This document shows positions 8,216 to 15,986 of a DNA stretch of 64,000 nucleotides, in pieces. The position numbers were made by a program, and so were the translations under genes. Source of the DNA: Streptomyces rapamycinicus NRRL 5491 (GTDB taxonomy: Bacteria; Actinomycetota; Actinomycetes; Streptomycetales; Streptomycetaceae); NCBI RefSeq assembly GCF_024298965.1, contig NZ_CP085193.1, forward strand, positions 11,222,001 through 11,286,000, read 5' to 3'. Each line of letters starts with the position of its first letter. Position 1 is the stretch's first letter. The notes below the pieces were generated by a model, which worked only from the letters and a program-made list of their open reading frames with translations, was not told where the DNA came from and made no database searches.

Positions 8216-9013
8216 ATGCGCAGAATTCTGATCGGCCTGGCCACCGCGGCACTGGTGGTGCTGGCGGCCCTGCTGCCGACCGCGGGGACGAGCGCGGCCA
8301 CGAGCGTGGCGCTGCCGACCGGCAACGCACCCGCCGCGGCCAAGGCGACACTCGCCGCCAACCACACGGTCACCTTCGTCAATCACACCGGACGGAAGGT
8401 GTGGATCGGCAGCGCCGTCAATGCCGATGGCTCGAAGCAATTCGCCAAACTGCCCATCCTGGAACCCGGTCGGTCGGCGTCGGTGACGGTCCCCGAGAAC
8501 GCCGACCCCGGCCACTGGCGTGGAAAGTTCTTCGCCCGCCTGGGATGCACCGGCGCCTCGGGCAGCACCTTCCACTGCAAGGTGGGGGACTGCGGCAAGT
8601 TCGCCGACCGCTGTGAGCTGGGCGAGCAGCCCGTCAGCCTGGCCGAGTTCAATTTCGACACCAAGGACACGCTCGCTCCCTGGTACAACGTGAGCTACGT
8701 CAACGCGTTCTCCAACCCCATCACGATCGCCCCCAACAACCCCGCCGGTGGCGGAGGTTGCGGCACCCAGGGCTGCACTCAGAACCTGCTGCCGTTCTGC
8801 CCGGCCGCCAACCTCACCCGCTGGCCGGACGGCACGCCGATGCTGTGCACCAACCCCAACCGGGACGTGAAGACGCCGTACAGCAACGCGATCGCCTCAC
8901 GGTGCCCCAAGGCGTACGCCTACTCCAAGCAGGACCAGGAGCCCGGCAACCAGGTGATGCAGAACTGCGGTAAGTGCAGTGGCTTCACCGTGACCTTCAA
9001 CGCGGGGTCGTGA
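8216..9013 (+). CDS. Secreted thaumatin-like (PR-5 family) protein
   Basis: A 265-residue exported protein with the thaumatin fold. The signal peptide ends near residue 28-30 (TSAAT). The body starts VTFVNHTGRKVWIGSAV, as thaumatin-like proteins do. It contains GHWRGKFFARLGC, KVGDCGKFADRC, LAEFNFD, WYNVSYVNAFSNPI (the acidic-cleft strand region), GCGTQGCTQNLLPFCP, and the terminal SRCPKAYAYSKQDQ and GFTVTF. I count eleven Cys, fewer than the sixteen of long plant forms. Plant members bind beta-1,3-glucan and permeabilise fungi. A GGAGG site precedes the start. The next gene begins 2 bp after the stop, so expression is coupled to a beta-1,3-glucanase. Confidence 0.9.
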   Translation: MRRILIGLATAALVVLAALLPTAGTSAATSVALPTGNAPAAAKATLAANHTVTFVNHTGRKVWIGSAVNADGSKQFAKLPILEPGRSASVTVPENADPGHWRGKFFARLGCTGASGSTFHCKVGDCGKFADRCELGEQPVSLAEFNFDTKDTLAPWYNVSYVNAFSNPITIAPNNPAGGGGCGTQGCTQNLLPFCPAANLTRWPDGTPMLCTNPNRDVKTPYSNAIASRCPKAYAYSKQDQEPGNQVMQNCGKCSGFTVTFNAGS

Positions 9014-9015
9014 CC

Positions 9016-9837
9016 ATGCGCAGGATGCGACTTCTCGCCGTACTGCTGGCGGTGGTGACCCTGCTGACCGCGGGAAGCCAGACGGGCGCCGGCGCGTCCA
9101 CGGCCGCGGTGAAGAAGAAGGGCGTCAGCGCCTGGAAGTTCAACGGGGTCACGGCGGCGATGTCCGATGCCAAGGTCGGCTGGTTCTACACCTGGGCCTC
9201 GGGCAAACAGCAGATCCAGGCTCCGGCCGGGGTCGAATTCGTGCCCATGATCTGGGGTCCCGGCTCGGTGACCGACGCCGAACTCAACCAGGCCAAGAGT
9301 CAGGGCACGACCCTGCTCGGCTTCAACGAACCGGACATGGCGGGCCAGGCCAATATGACCGTCGCCAAGGCGCTCGATCTGTGGCCCCGGCTCCAGTCGA
9401 CCGGTATGCGGCTCGGCGCGCCCGCGGTGGCCTACGGCGGCGATGTCGCCGGGGGCTGGCTCGACCGCTTCATGAAGGGCGCCGCCGACCGCGACTACAA
9501 GGTGGATTTCATCCCCCTGCACTGGTACGGCGCCGACTTCGACGCCACCCGCGCGACCGAACAGCTGCGCGGTTATCTCCAGGCCACCCACAACCGCTAC
9601 AACAAGCCGATCTGGCTCACCGAATACGCGCTGATCGACTTCTCGACCGGTACCCCGAGGTATCCGACCCCGGCCCAGCAGGCCGCGTTCGTGAAGAAGT
9701 CCACCGCCATGCTGCAAGGCCTGTCCTTCGTCCAGCGGTACGCGTGGTTCACGCTCTCCGCGGACCGCGGCGGCACCGGTCTCTACAACGGCGCGACGCC
9801 AAACCAGATCGGCACCGCCTACCGCGCGGCCGGCTGA
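9016..9837 (+). CDS. Secreted beta-1,3-glucanase-like enzyme (GH128-type)
   Basis: A 273-residue exported TIM-barrel glycosidase of the Asl1-like / GH128 type, predicted to cut beta-1,3-glucan. Signal peptide about residues 1-28. The acid/base is Glu105 in LLGFNEPDMAG and the nucleophile Glu203 in PIWLTEYALIDF. The barrel begins KKGVSAWKFNG and has PMIWG and DFIPLHWYG strands. ATG 9016 is used; upstream in-frame codons overlap the thaumatin-like gene. The 2-bp gap to that gene indicates tight coupling. No carbohydrate-binding module. The exact linkage is family knowledge, not demonstrated here. Confidence 0.88.
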   Translation: MRRMRLLAVLLAVVTLLTAGSQTGAGASTAAVKKKGVSAWKFNGVTAAMSDAKVGWFYTWASGKQQIQAPAGVEFVPMIWGPGSVTDAELNQAKSQGTTLLGFNEPDMAGQANMTVAKALDLWPRLQSTGMRLGAPAVAYGGDVAGGWLDRFMKGAADRDYKVDFIPLHWYGADFDATRATEQLRGYLQATHNRYNKPIWLTEYALIDFSTGTPRYPTPAQQAAFVKKSTAMLQGLSFVQRYAWFTLSADRGGTGLYNGATPNQIGTAYRAAG

Positions 9838-9905
9838 GACAAGGCCACTCGCGCACGCCACACCACTCACACCACATCATGACAACCGAAACGAGGTCCT
9901 CCGCC

Positions 9906-10340
9906 ATGCGCAAGGCAACGCTGATCGGCCGACTGGCGGTCGGAGCCGCCGCACTGACCGCCGTAGTGACCGTCGCCCCGACGAGCACCGCGGCCACCAG
10001 CGACACCCCGCCGCCCGGGCAGAACTGCTGGGCCACGCACTACGGGTACATACCGCCCGGTGCCTACACCGCCAGCGGCGAACTCTTCGACAACAACGCG
10101 AACACCGTCGCCACCTCCCTCAGCCGCAGCCCGCAGCTGCCGTTCGGCACCAAGGTGAAGGTCACCAACGTGGCCAACGGCAAGTCACTGGTCGTGCGCG
10201 TCAACGACCGCGGCACCTTCGGCTGGACGCCGTCCGTGCCCAAGTGTCTGGACCTGACCGACGGCGCCTACTCCCGGCTCGGCGGAGTCCTCAATCCCGA
10301 CTCGGGCCACATCGTGGTCAAGGAAAAAATCGTGAGGTGA
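9906..10340 (+). CDS. Secreted double-psi beta-barrel (barwin/RlpA-like) protein
   Basis: A 144-residue exported protein. A signal peptide (about 1-30) is followed by one RlpA/barwin-type double-psi barrel: NCWATHYG, YTASGELFDNN, PFGTKVKVTNVANGKSLVVRVNDRGTF and CLDLTDGAYSRLGG. The conserved Asp of NDRG is present. No SPOR domain, so it is not a classical septal RlpA; the layout is closer to microbial barwin/expansin-like proteins that bind or loosen polysaccharide. The ATG at 9906 has GAGG upstream and gives an intact signal peptide; nine codons earlier is a weaker alternative. It is the last gene of the four-gene run, followed by a terminator hairpin. Confidence 0.85.
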   Translation: MRKATLIGRLAVGAAALTAVVTVAPTSTAATSDTPPPGQNCWATHYGYIPPGAYTASGELFDNNANTVATSLSRSPQLPFGTKVKVTNVANGKSLVVRVNDRGTFGWTPSVPKCLDLTDGAYSRLGGVLNPDSGHIVVKEKIVR

Positions 10341-10357
10341 GAGGGTATTTGGTGAAG

Positions 10358-10389
10358 GATGTGGGGCGCCGGTTCCGGCGCTCCACATC
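10358..10389 (+). terminator. Strong intrinsic-type hairpin ending the secreted-protein run
   Basis: Fifteen-base arms at 10358-10372 and 10375-10389 pair over their whole length with one G-T wobble, around a TT centre. It lies 18 bp after the barwin-like stop codon. It probably insulates the four secreted genes from the kinase gene downstream. Confidence 0.75.
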
Positions 10390-10555
10390 GGCCCCCTGAC
10401 GCCCGGCTCGCGAAGCGACCGTCGTGCGCCGGAGGCTTCCCTCTTTCCGGGGGCTGTCCGCCGGAAGCGCTACCCACTGACCTCGCGGGCAAGTACTCTC
10501 CGTGGCGACACTGGAACGTAACGGGTGATGAAGCGGGGTAGCGGGGGTGCGGGTG

Positions 10556-12487
10556 ATGGCGGAGGCCGGTGACAAGGTCGCCGACCGATATCTCCTCCAG
10601 GAGCCCATCGGGAGAGGTGGGATGGGCGTCGTCTGGCTGGCGCACGATGAACTGCTGGACCGCCAGGTCGCGGTGAAGTGTGCCCGTCCGGACGACGACC
10701 GCGCGGTGGGGCGCCTGACCAACGAGGCGCGCAACGCCGCACGGCTGCACCATCCGCACATCGTCTCGGTGTTCGACTTCGTGGACGAGGGCGAGATCTG
10801 CTGGATCGTCATGGAGTACGTGTCCGGGGGCAGCCTCGCGGACATGGTGCGCGCCCGTGTCGCGCTCCCTCCGGAGGAGGCGGCCGCCATCGGCTGCCAG
10901 ATCGCCGCCGCGCTGGCGAAGTCGCACGCCGAGGGCGTGGTGCACGGCGATGTCACCCCGGAGAACGTCCTGATCACCGAGGACGGGGTCGCCAAGCTGA
11001 CCGACTTCGGCATCTCCCGGGCGCTGTGGAGCGAGGCCACCATGACCCAGACGGGCGGGGTGCGCGGCAAACCGCCGTATCTGCCGCCCGAGGTGGCCAG
11101 GGGAGAGGCGGCCGACCGGAAGTCCGATGTCTTCTCACTGGGCGCGACCCTCTACGCGGCGATCGAGGGGCGGTCCCCGTACGGCGAGGCATCGCATCCC
11201 ATGGCCTATGTGGCGCGGGCCATCGAGGGCTATATCGAGACCCCGCACCGGGCCGGTCCGCTGGCGGACGCGCTCACCAAGCTGCTGCATCTGGAGCCGA
11301 GGCGGCGCCCCGCCGCCGACCAGGCCGTACGGCTGCTGCGACGGGTGGCGCCGTCGTCCACGCCGATCGAGGACACCGAGGGCCCGCACGACGGCGACAC
11401 GCTGGACCGCACCCCCTTCACGATGCGCCTGGTGCCGCCGTCCGTCCGGGGGGCCCGGCGCCGCCCGGGCCGCCGGGTGGTCATCACCGCGGCCGCGCTG
11501 GTCACCGCCGCGGTCCTGGTGGGCTGGGCCACCCTCTTCGGCCCCTGGGGCGGCGGGCGCTCCGACGAGAGCGGCGGGTCAGGGAAGGACGGCGGGCGTG
11601 GCACGTCCGGTACGGCCGACTCGGCGACCCGGACGGGACCGGCCGGCACCATAGGCGACGCGCGGACCGCCGATCCCTGCAAGTTGCTCAACCCGGCCTC
11701 GCTCAGCCGCTTCGGCGAGACCGTGCTCGACCCGGACTACGGCGAGATCGACCGGTGCGATGTCCTGCTGCAGGGCGAGAGCGGCGATGACATCGCCGAC
11801 GTCCAGCTCAACTTCAGCGCCGATCCGCCGGAGCCGGGTGGCGATGTGCCCACCAGAAGGGTCGGCAATGTCACCGTCGGCGCGTATCAGCGCGATGGCG
11901 ACGAGTGCCTGCGGAACATCGCGTCCGCCGACCACAAGCAGATCTGGATCATCACCGAGCGGCTCGACGCCCCGGCGCCCGACCCCTGCCAGCTGGGCGA
12001 CGCCGCCACCGACTACGTGGTCAGCGTGCTGGACCGCGGCCAGGTCCCCCGGCGTTCCGGGCAGCCGGTGGCGAGCTCCCTGCTCCGGGGACACGCATGC
12101 CGGGTGCTGGACGGCGATGAGCTCAAGCGGGTCGCCGGTGTCCGGGTGGCGGACCGCGACCCGGGCTTCGGGGACTGGCAGTGCGAGTGGACGGACGGCT
12201 CGGGCGACGCGGGGGTGAAGGTGGTGTTCAACCGGGACAACCAGTTCACCACGGACGACGGACAGTCGGCGGTCATCGCCGGCAGGCGGGGCTCGGTGTC
12301 GCCGAATGAGTGGGACGACGACTCATGCCTGGTCCGGGTGTTGCACCGGTCGTACCGCAACTCCCTCGGCGACGACACCGTCGAGTTCATGTCGTTGAAC
12401 GTCTACGGACCGGAGTCCACCGGAAAGGTCTGCAAGACCGCCAAGGCGCTCGCCGCCGCGGCCGCGAAGAAACTCCCGGCATCATGA
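10556..12487 (+). CDS. Membrane Ser/Thr protein kinase with altered catalytic loop
   Basis: A 643-residue Hanks-type kinase. The N-terminal kinase domain has GRGGMGVVW (P-loop), VAVK (Lys41), the alpha-C Glu in TNEARNAARL, DFGISRA and PPEVARG. The catalytic loop reads HGDVTPEN instead of HRDxKPxN: Arg is Gly (a non-RD kinase) and the conserved Lys is Thr, while Asp and Asn remain. A single TM helix (about 307-327, VVITAAALVTAAVLVGW) leads to a Gly/Ser-rich linker and an extracellular region of about 300 residues with paired Cys, likely two related sensor domains, and no PASTA repeats. The ATG at 10556 follows GGGGGTG; a GTG three codons earlier is possible. It shares an ATGA overlap with the FHA gene, the expected phosphopeptide-binding partner. 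Confidence 0.88.
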   Translation: MAEAGDKVADRYLLQEPIGRGGMGVVWLAHDELLDRQVAVKCARPDDDRAVGRLTNEARNAARLHHPHIVSVFDFVDEGEICWIVMEYVSGGSLADMVRARVALPPEEAAAIGCQIAAALAKSHAEGVVHGDVTPENVLITEDGVAKLTDFGISRALWSEATMTQTGGVRGKPPYLPPEVARGEAADRKSDVFSLGATLYAAIEGRSPYGEASHPMAYVARAIEGYIETPHRAGPLADALTKLLHLEPRRRPAADQAVRLLRRVAPSSTPIEDTEGPHDGDTLDRTPFTMRLVPPSVRGARRRPGRRVVITAAALVTAAVLVGWATLFGPWGGGRSDESGGSGKDGGRGTSGTADSATRTGPAGTIGDARTADPCKLLNPASLSRFGETVLDPDYGEIDRCDVLLQGESGDDIADVQLNFSADPPEPGGDVPTRRVGNVTVGAYQRDGDECLRNIASADHKQIWIITERLDAPAPDPCQLGDAATDYVVSVLDRGQVPRRSGQPVASSLLRGHACRVLDGDELKRVAGVRVADRDPGFGDWQCEWTDGSGDAGVKVVFNRDNQFTTDDGQSAVIAGRRGSVSPNEWDDDSCLVRVLHRSYRNSLGDDTVEFMSLNVYGPESTGKVCKTAKALAAAAAKKLPAS

Positions 12488-13338
12488 TCACAACACCTCC
12501 CGGCAGCGACCGTCCTGCCACCGGGCGGGCACCCGCCGCCCGTCGCCCCGCCACCGGCCGTCCCGCCGCGGGCGGCCGCCCGCTGCCCGCCGCGCACGGC
12601 AGCCTGGCCCGCGGGGTGACCGCGCCGGTGCCGGGCACCGCCTTCGCGCTCGCCCTGACCGGTGGCATGACCCTCGGCCCCGGTGACGGCCGTGAGCTGC
12701 TCTTCGGGCGGAACCGCCCCGAGGTGCACATCTGTGTGGGCGAGGACGATCCACAGGTCAGCCGCTGCCAGGGCAGACTGACCCACCGCCACGGCCGCTG
12801 GTGGGTCGCCAACAACGGCCGGCTGCCGCTCCGGTTCCCGTCCCGGCTGCTCTTCACCGGCGAGGAGCCACTGCCCCTCGAGACCGGCTACACCCCGCTG
12901 TTCGTCCGGGGCTCGCGCGACCGTGAGCATCTGCTGGAGGTCTTCGTCAGCGGCCCCGAGACCGAGCGGCCGGTGGCCCTGCCCGGGGATGTCACCCGCC
13001 CGCCCCGCGTATGGGTGCTCAGCGACGAGGAGAAGCTCGCGCTCGTCGTCCTCGGCCAGCGGTATCTGCTCCACGAGCCCAGGCCGCAGCCCCTCACCTG
13101 GCGGCAGACCGCCTCCCAGCTCGCGGAGTTGCGCCCGGCAGAGGGCTGGAGCGAGAAGCGCGTCGAGCACCTGGTCAACCGGGTCCGCACGATGCTGTCC
13201 CGCGACGGAGTGCCCTGGCTGACCCGCGAAGAGGTCGGCGAACCGGTCGGCAACGCGCTCAACGACCATCTGATCCGGGCCCTGATGATGTCGACCACGC
13301 TCGTCCCCCCGGACCTGGCCCTGATCGACGCCGCCTGA
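12484..13338 (+). CDS. FHA-domain protein partnered with the kinase
   Basis: A 284-residue cytoplasmic protein. After a Pro/Ala/Arg-rich tail of about 50 residues comes an FHA-like beta-sandwich (ELLFGRNRPEVHIC, DDPQVSRCQGRLTHRHGRWWVANNG), the phosphothreonine-recognition fold. It shows R/S/H-type motifs GRN, VSR and the NNG turn. The C-terminal 120 residues (LSDEEKLALVVLGQRYL ... WRQTASQLAEL ... RVEHLVNRVRTML) look like a winged-helix or response-type domain, suggesting the kinase signals directly to transcription. The start codon overlaps the kinase stop (ATGA), so the two are translated together. Confidence 0.85.
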   Translation: MITTPPGSDRPATGRAPAARRPATGRPAAGGRPLPAAHGSLARGVTAPVPGTAFALALTGGMTLGPGDGRELLFGRNRPEVHICVGEDDPQVSRCQGRLTHRHGRWWVANNGRLPLRFPSRLLFTGEEPLPLETGYTPLFVRGSRDREHLLEVFVSGPETERPVALPGDVTRPPRVWVLSDEEKLALVVLGQRYLLHEPRPQPLTWRQTASQLAELRPAEGWSEKRVEHLVNRVRTMLSRDGVPWLTREEVGEPVGNALNDHLIRALMMSTTLVPPDLALIDAA

Positions 13339-13389
13339 CCGCCCGGTGAGTTCCCACCGCTCAGCGCGCCCTGACCGTTCGTCGACCGT

Positions 13390-14412
13390 TCAGCGCGCCT
13401 CCTCGACCCCCGCCGTCGTGCCGGTCTCCGGGCGCTGGAAGAGCGCGTAGAGCCAGCCCAGGGACGGGATCAGCAGCAGCGCCCCGACCGCGAACACGAT
13501 CAGCACGGCGGCCAGCACCGACGGCGGTGCGGCCGCCCGTGCCACGGTGAGGTCCGGGACCAGCATCAGCGGGTACTGCGCCACGCCCCAGGCCCAGACG
13601 ATGAGGGCCACGGCGAGGGCGGCGGCGGCCCGGGCCCAGCCCCACAGCGACCGCATGAGCAGGACCAGCCCGGCCACTCCGGTGACGGCCGACAGCACCA
13701 CCAGGGGCAGGGCGCGATGGGTGAGTCCGTGGAACAGCCGTGGCGCGTCGGCGTGCAGCACGGCGATGCCCGCCAGCGCCACGGCACCCGCGGCCAACCC
13801 GCTGGCCAGGGCCCGCCGCCGGAACGCCCGCACCAGGTCGGGCCCGCCGCCGCGCGCCGCGTCCGCGCACAGATAGACGGCGGCCAGATGGGCGCAGGTC
13901 ACCACGGCCAGCACACCGCCGAGGAAGGACGCCGGATTGAGCCAGCTGGTGACCGTACTGCCCGCGGCGAGGCCCGGGGGTACGCGCCCGGAGGCCACAC
14001 CACCGGCGACCGTGCCCAGGAAGAAGGGCGTGACGACCGAGGACGTGGCGAAGCAGGCCCCGAACAGCCGCTGCTGCCACAGCTGGGTGCTGGCCTTGCG
14101 GAACGCGAACGCGGCGCCGCGCGCGATGATGCCGAGCGCCGCCAGGGTCAGCGGCAGATAGAGGGTGGACATCACGGCGGCGAACACCTCGGGGAAGCCG
14201 CTCCACAGCATCACCACCACGAAGATCAGCCACACGTGGTTGGCCTCCCAGACCGGTCCGATGGCGTGCTCGATCAGTGCGCGCTGCGGCCGCCCGCGAC
14301 GGCTGCCACCGGCCACCAGATCCCACAGCCCCGCCCCGAAGTCGGCGCCGGCGAAGAGGGCGTAGCACATCAGACCCAGCCACATCACCGCCAGGACGGT
14401 GTCCGCGAGCAT
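13390..14412 (-). CDS. cydB: Cytochrome bd-type quinol oxidase subunit II
   Basis: A 340-residue membrane protein with about eight or nine helices, beginning MLADTVLAVMWLGLMCYALFAGADFGAGLW as CydB proteins do. It pairs with CydA to form a high-affinity terminal oxidase that reduces O2 without proton pumping. It lies 16 bp downstream of cydA. No cydDC (heme/thiol exporter) follows on this strand before the convergent FHA gene. Confidence 0.94.
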   Translation of the reverse strand: MLADTVLAVMWLGLMCYALFAGADFGAGLWDLVAGGSRRGRPQRALIEHAIGPVWEANHVWLIFVVVMLWSGFPEVFAAVMSTLYLPLTLAALGIIARGAAFAFRKASTQLWQQRLFGACFATSSVVTPFFLGTVAGGVASGRVPPGLAAGSTVTSWLNPASFLGGVLAVVTCAHLAAVYLCADAARGGGPDLVRAFRRRALASGLAAGAVALAGIAVLHADAPRLFHGLTHRALPLVVLSAVTGVAGLVLLMRSLWGWARAAAALAVALIVWAWGVAQYPLMLVPDLTVARAAAPPSVLAAVLIVFAVGALLLIPSLGWLYALFQRPETGTTAGVEEAR

Positions 14413-14428
14413 CAGTACCTCCAGCGCT

Positions 14429-15862
14429 TCACACGACCGGATAGCCGGTCACATCGGCTTCCTGCGGGGCCACCGGGACCGGGCGCTCGCCCGCGAGCCG
14501 GCGCAGGACGTAGACGGTGGCCACCGTCATCGCGGCGTACACCACGAGCACCAGCCACAGCCCGGTCATGAGGCCGGGGGCGGGATTCACCGCGTCCCGG
14601 ACGCTGAGGACCCCCTGCACCACCCACGGCTGACGACCCTCCTCGGTGACCACCCAGCCGCACTCCAGCGACACGACCGCCGCCAGACCGCTGAAGGAGG
14701 CCAGCCACAGGAAGAGGCGTGTGCCGCGGCGGGCCAGCGGGTCGCTCTCGCCCCGGCGCCGGGTGCGCCACCAGGCCAGCAGCAGCCAGACCCCGAGCCC
14801 GATCAGGAACAGCCCGCCGAGCACCATCAGGTCGAACGCCAGATGGGTGCCCGTGATCGGGGGCCGCTGGGCGGGAGGCACCTGGTTCAGACCCTCGACG
14901 ACCGTGCTGGGACTGAAGCCGACCAGCAGCGACAGACCGTTGGGGATCTCCAGACCGCCCTTGATGCCGTGGTCGCCCGCGATACCGCCCACGGTGAGCG
15001 GCACATGGCTGGAGGTGGTGAGGACACCCTCCATGGCGGCGAGCTTGACCGGCTGGTAGTCGGCCACGAAGCGGGCGATCCAGTCGCCCACCACGAGCTG
15101 GACGGGTGAGACGACGGCGCCGAGGACGAACGGGATGAAGAACCCCGCGCGGTGGTAGCGGTCGGTGCGGCCGCGCAGCAGGGAGACCGCGTACACGCTC
15201 GCGGTCAGGAAGGACGCCACCATCAGCGCGGCGAGGATCATATGGACGGTCTGCGGCGGACTGGCCGGGTTGAACATCGCGGCCAGCGGATCGACGCCCA
15301 CGACCCTGCCGTGGCGGACGGTGAAGCCACGCGGCTGGTTCATCCACGCGTTGGCGCACACCACGAAGAACGCCGAGGCCACACCGGCGATGATGATGGG
15401 GATCGCGGTGAGCATATGGACGCGCGGCGGCAGCCGGTCCCATGCGTAGAGGTAGATGCCGAGGAAGATGGCCTCGATGAAGAAGGCGATGCCCTCGATG
15501 GCGAACGGCAGCCCGATGACCTGGCCGTAGCGGCCCATCAGCCCCGGCCACAGCAACCCCATCTCGAAGCTGAGGATGGTGCCGGAGACCGCGCCCACGG
15601 CGAACAGCACCCCCATGGCCCGCGCCCAGCGCCGGGCGAGCAGCCGGTACGAGGGGTCGCCGGTGCGCACCCCCCACCATTCGGCGATCAGGGTGAGCAG
15701 CGGAAGCCCCACGCCCAGACAGGCCACCACGATGTGCCAGGCGAGCGAGAAGCCCATCTGGGCGCGGGCCGCGGCCAGATCGCCGGACGTGGCCGGGCCC
15801 GCCAGCCAGTCCCTCACCGCGGCCGCGGCCTGCGGCCACGGGTGCTGGTCGACAGCGGGCAC
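14429..15862 (-). CDS. cydA: Cytochrome bd-type quinol oxidase subunit I
   Basis: A 477-residue polytopic membrane protein binding hemes b558, b595 and d. It has ARAQMGFSLAWHIVVACLG (His43 equivalent to the E. coli b595 ligand), SFEMGLLWPGLM, AIEGIAFFIEAIFLGIYLYAW, NAWMNQPRGF and CGWVVTEEGRQPWVV. The quinol loop is short, as in actinobacterial and cyanide-insensitive-type forms. The GTG start at 15862 follows GAGGAG-like bases 7 nt upstream. In the roughly 120 bp upstream I do not see the TGTGAAC-N-TTCACA type site of the redox repressor Rex that is expected for cyd promoters. Confidence 0.94.
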   Translation of the reverse strand: MPAVDQHPWPQAAAAVRDWLAGPATSGDLAAARAQMGFSLAWHIVVACLGVGLPLLTLIAEWWGVRTGDPSYRLLARRWARAMGVLFAVGAVSGTILSFEMGLLWPGLMGRYGQVIGLPFAIEGIAFFIEAIFLGIYLYAWDRLPPRVHMLTAIPIIIAGVASAFFVVCANAWMNQPRGFTVRHGRVVGVDPLAAMFNPASPPQTVHMILAALMVASFLTASVYAVSLLRGRTDRYHRAGFFIPFVLGAVVSPVQLVVGDWIARFVADYQPVKLAAMEGVLTTSSHVPLTVGGIAGDHGIKGGLEIPNGLSLLVGFSPSTVVEGLNQVPPAQRPPITGTHLAFDLMVLGGLFLIGLGVWLLLAWWRTRRRGESDPLARRGTRLFLWLASFSGLAAVVSLECGWVVTEEGRQPWVVQGVLSVRDAVNPAPGLMTGLWLVLVVYAAMTVATVYVLRRLAGERPVPVAPQEADVTGYPVV

Positions 15863-15920
15863 GGCCGCTCCTCACTCGTCGCTGAGCCCCCTCCCGGAAA
15901 ACACCTTTACCCGCCTCTGC

Positions 15921-15951
15921 CGTGTCGCGGTGGTTTCCCGGCCGCGACACG
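15921..15951 (-). terminator. Hairpin between the permease gene and cydA
   Basis: Perfect 10-bp arms CGTGTCGCGG (15921-15930) and CCGCGACACG (15942-15951) with an 11-nt loop. It lies downstream of the permease and upstream of cydA on the minus strand. It most likely ends permease transcription; a protein-binding dyad for cydA cannot be excluded. Confidence 0.55.
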
Positions 15952-15986
15952 CCGGGGTGGGGCAACGGGCGGTCGCCCCACGACCG

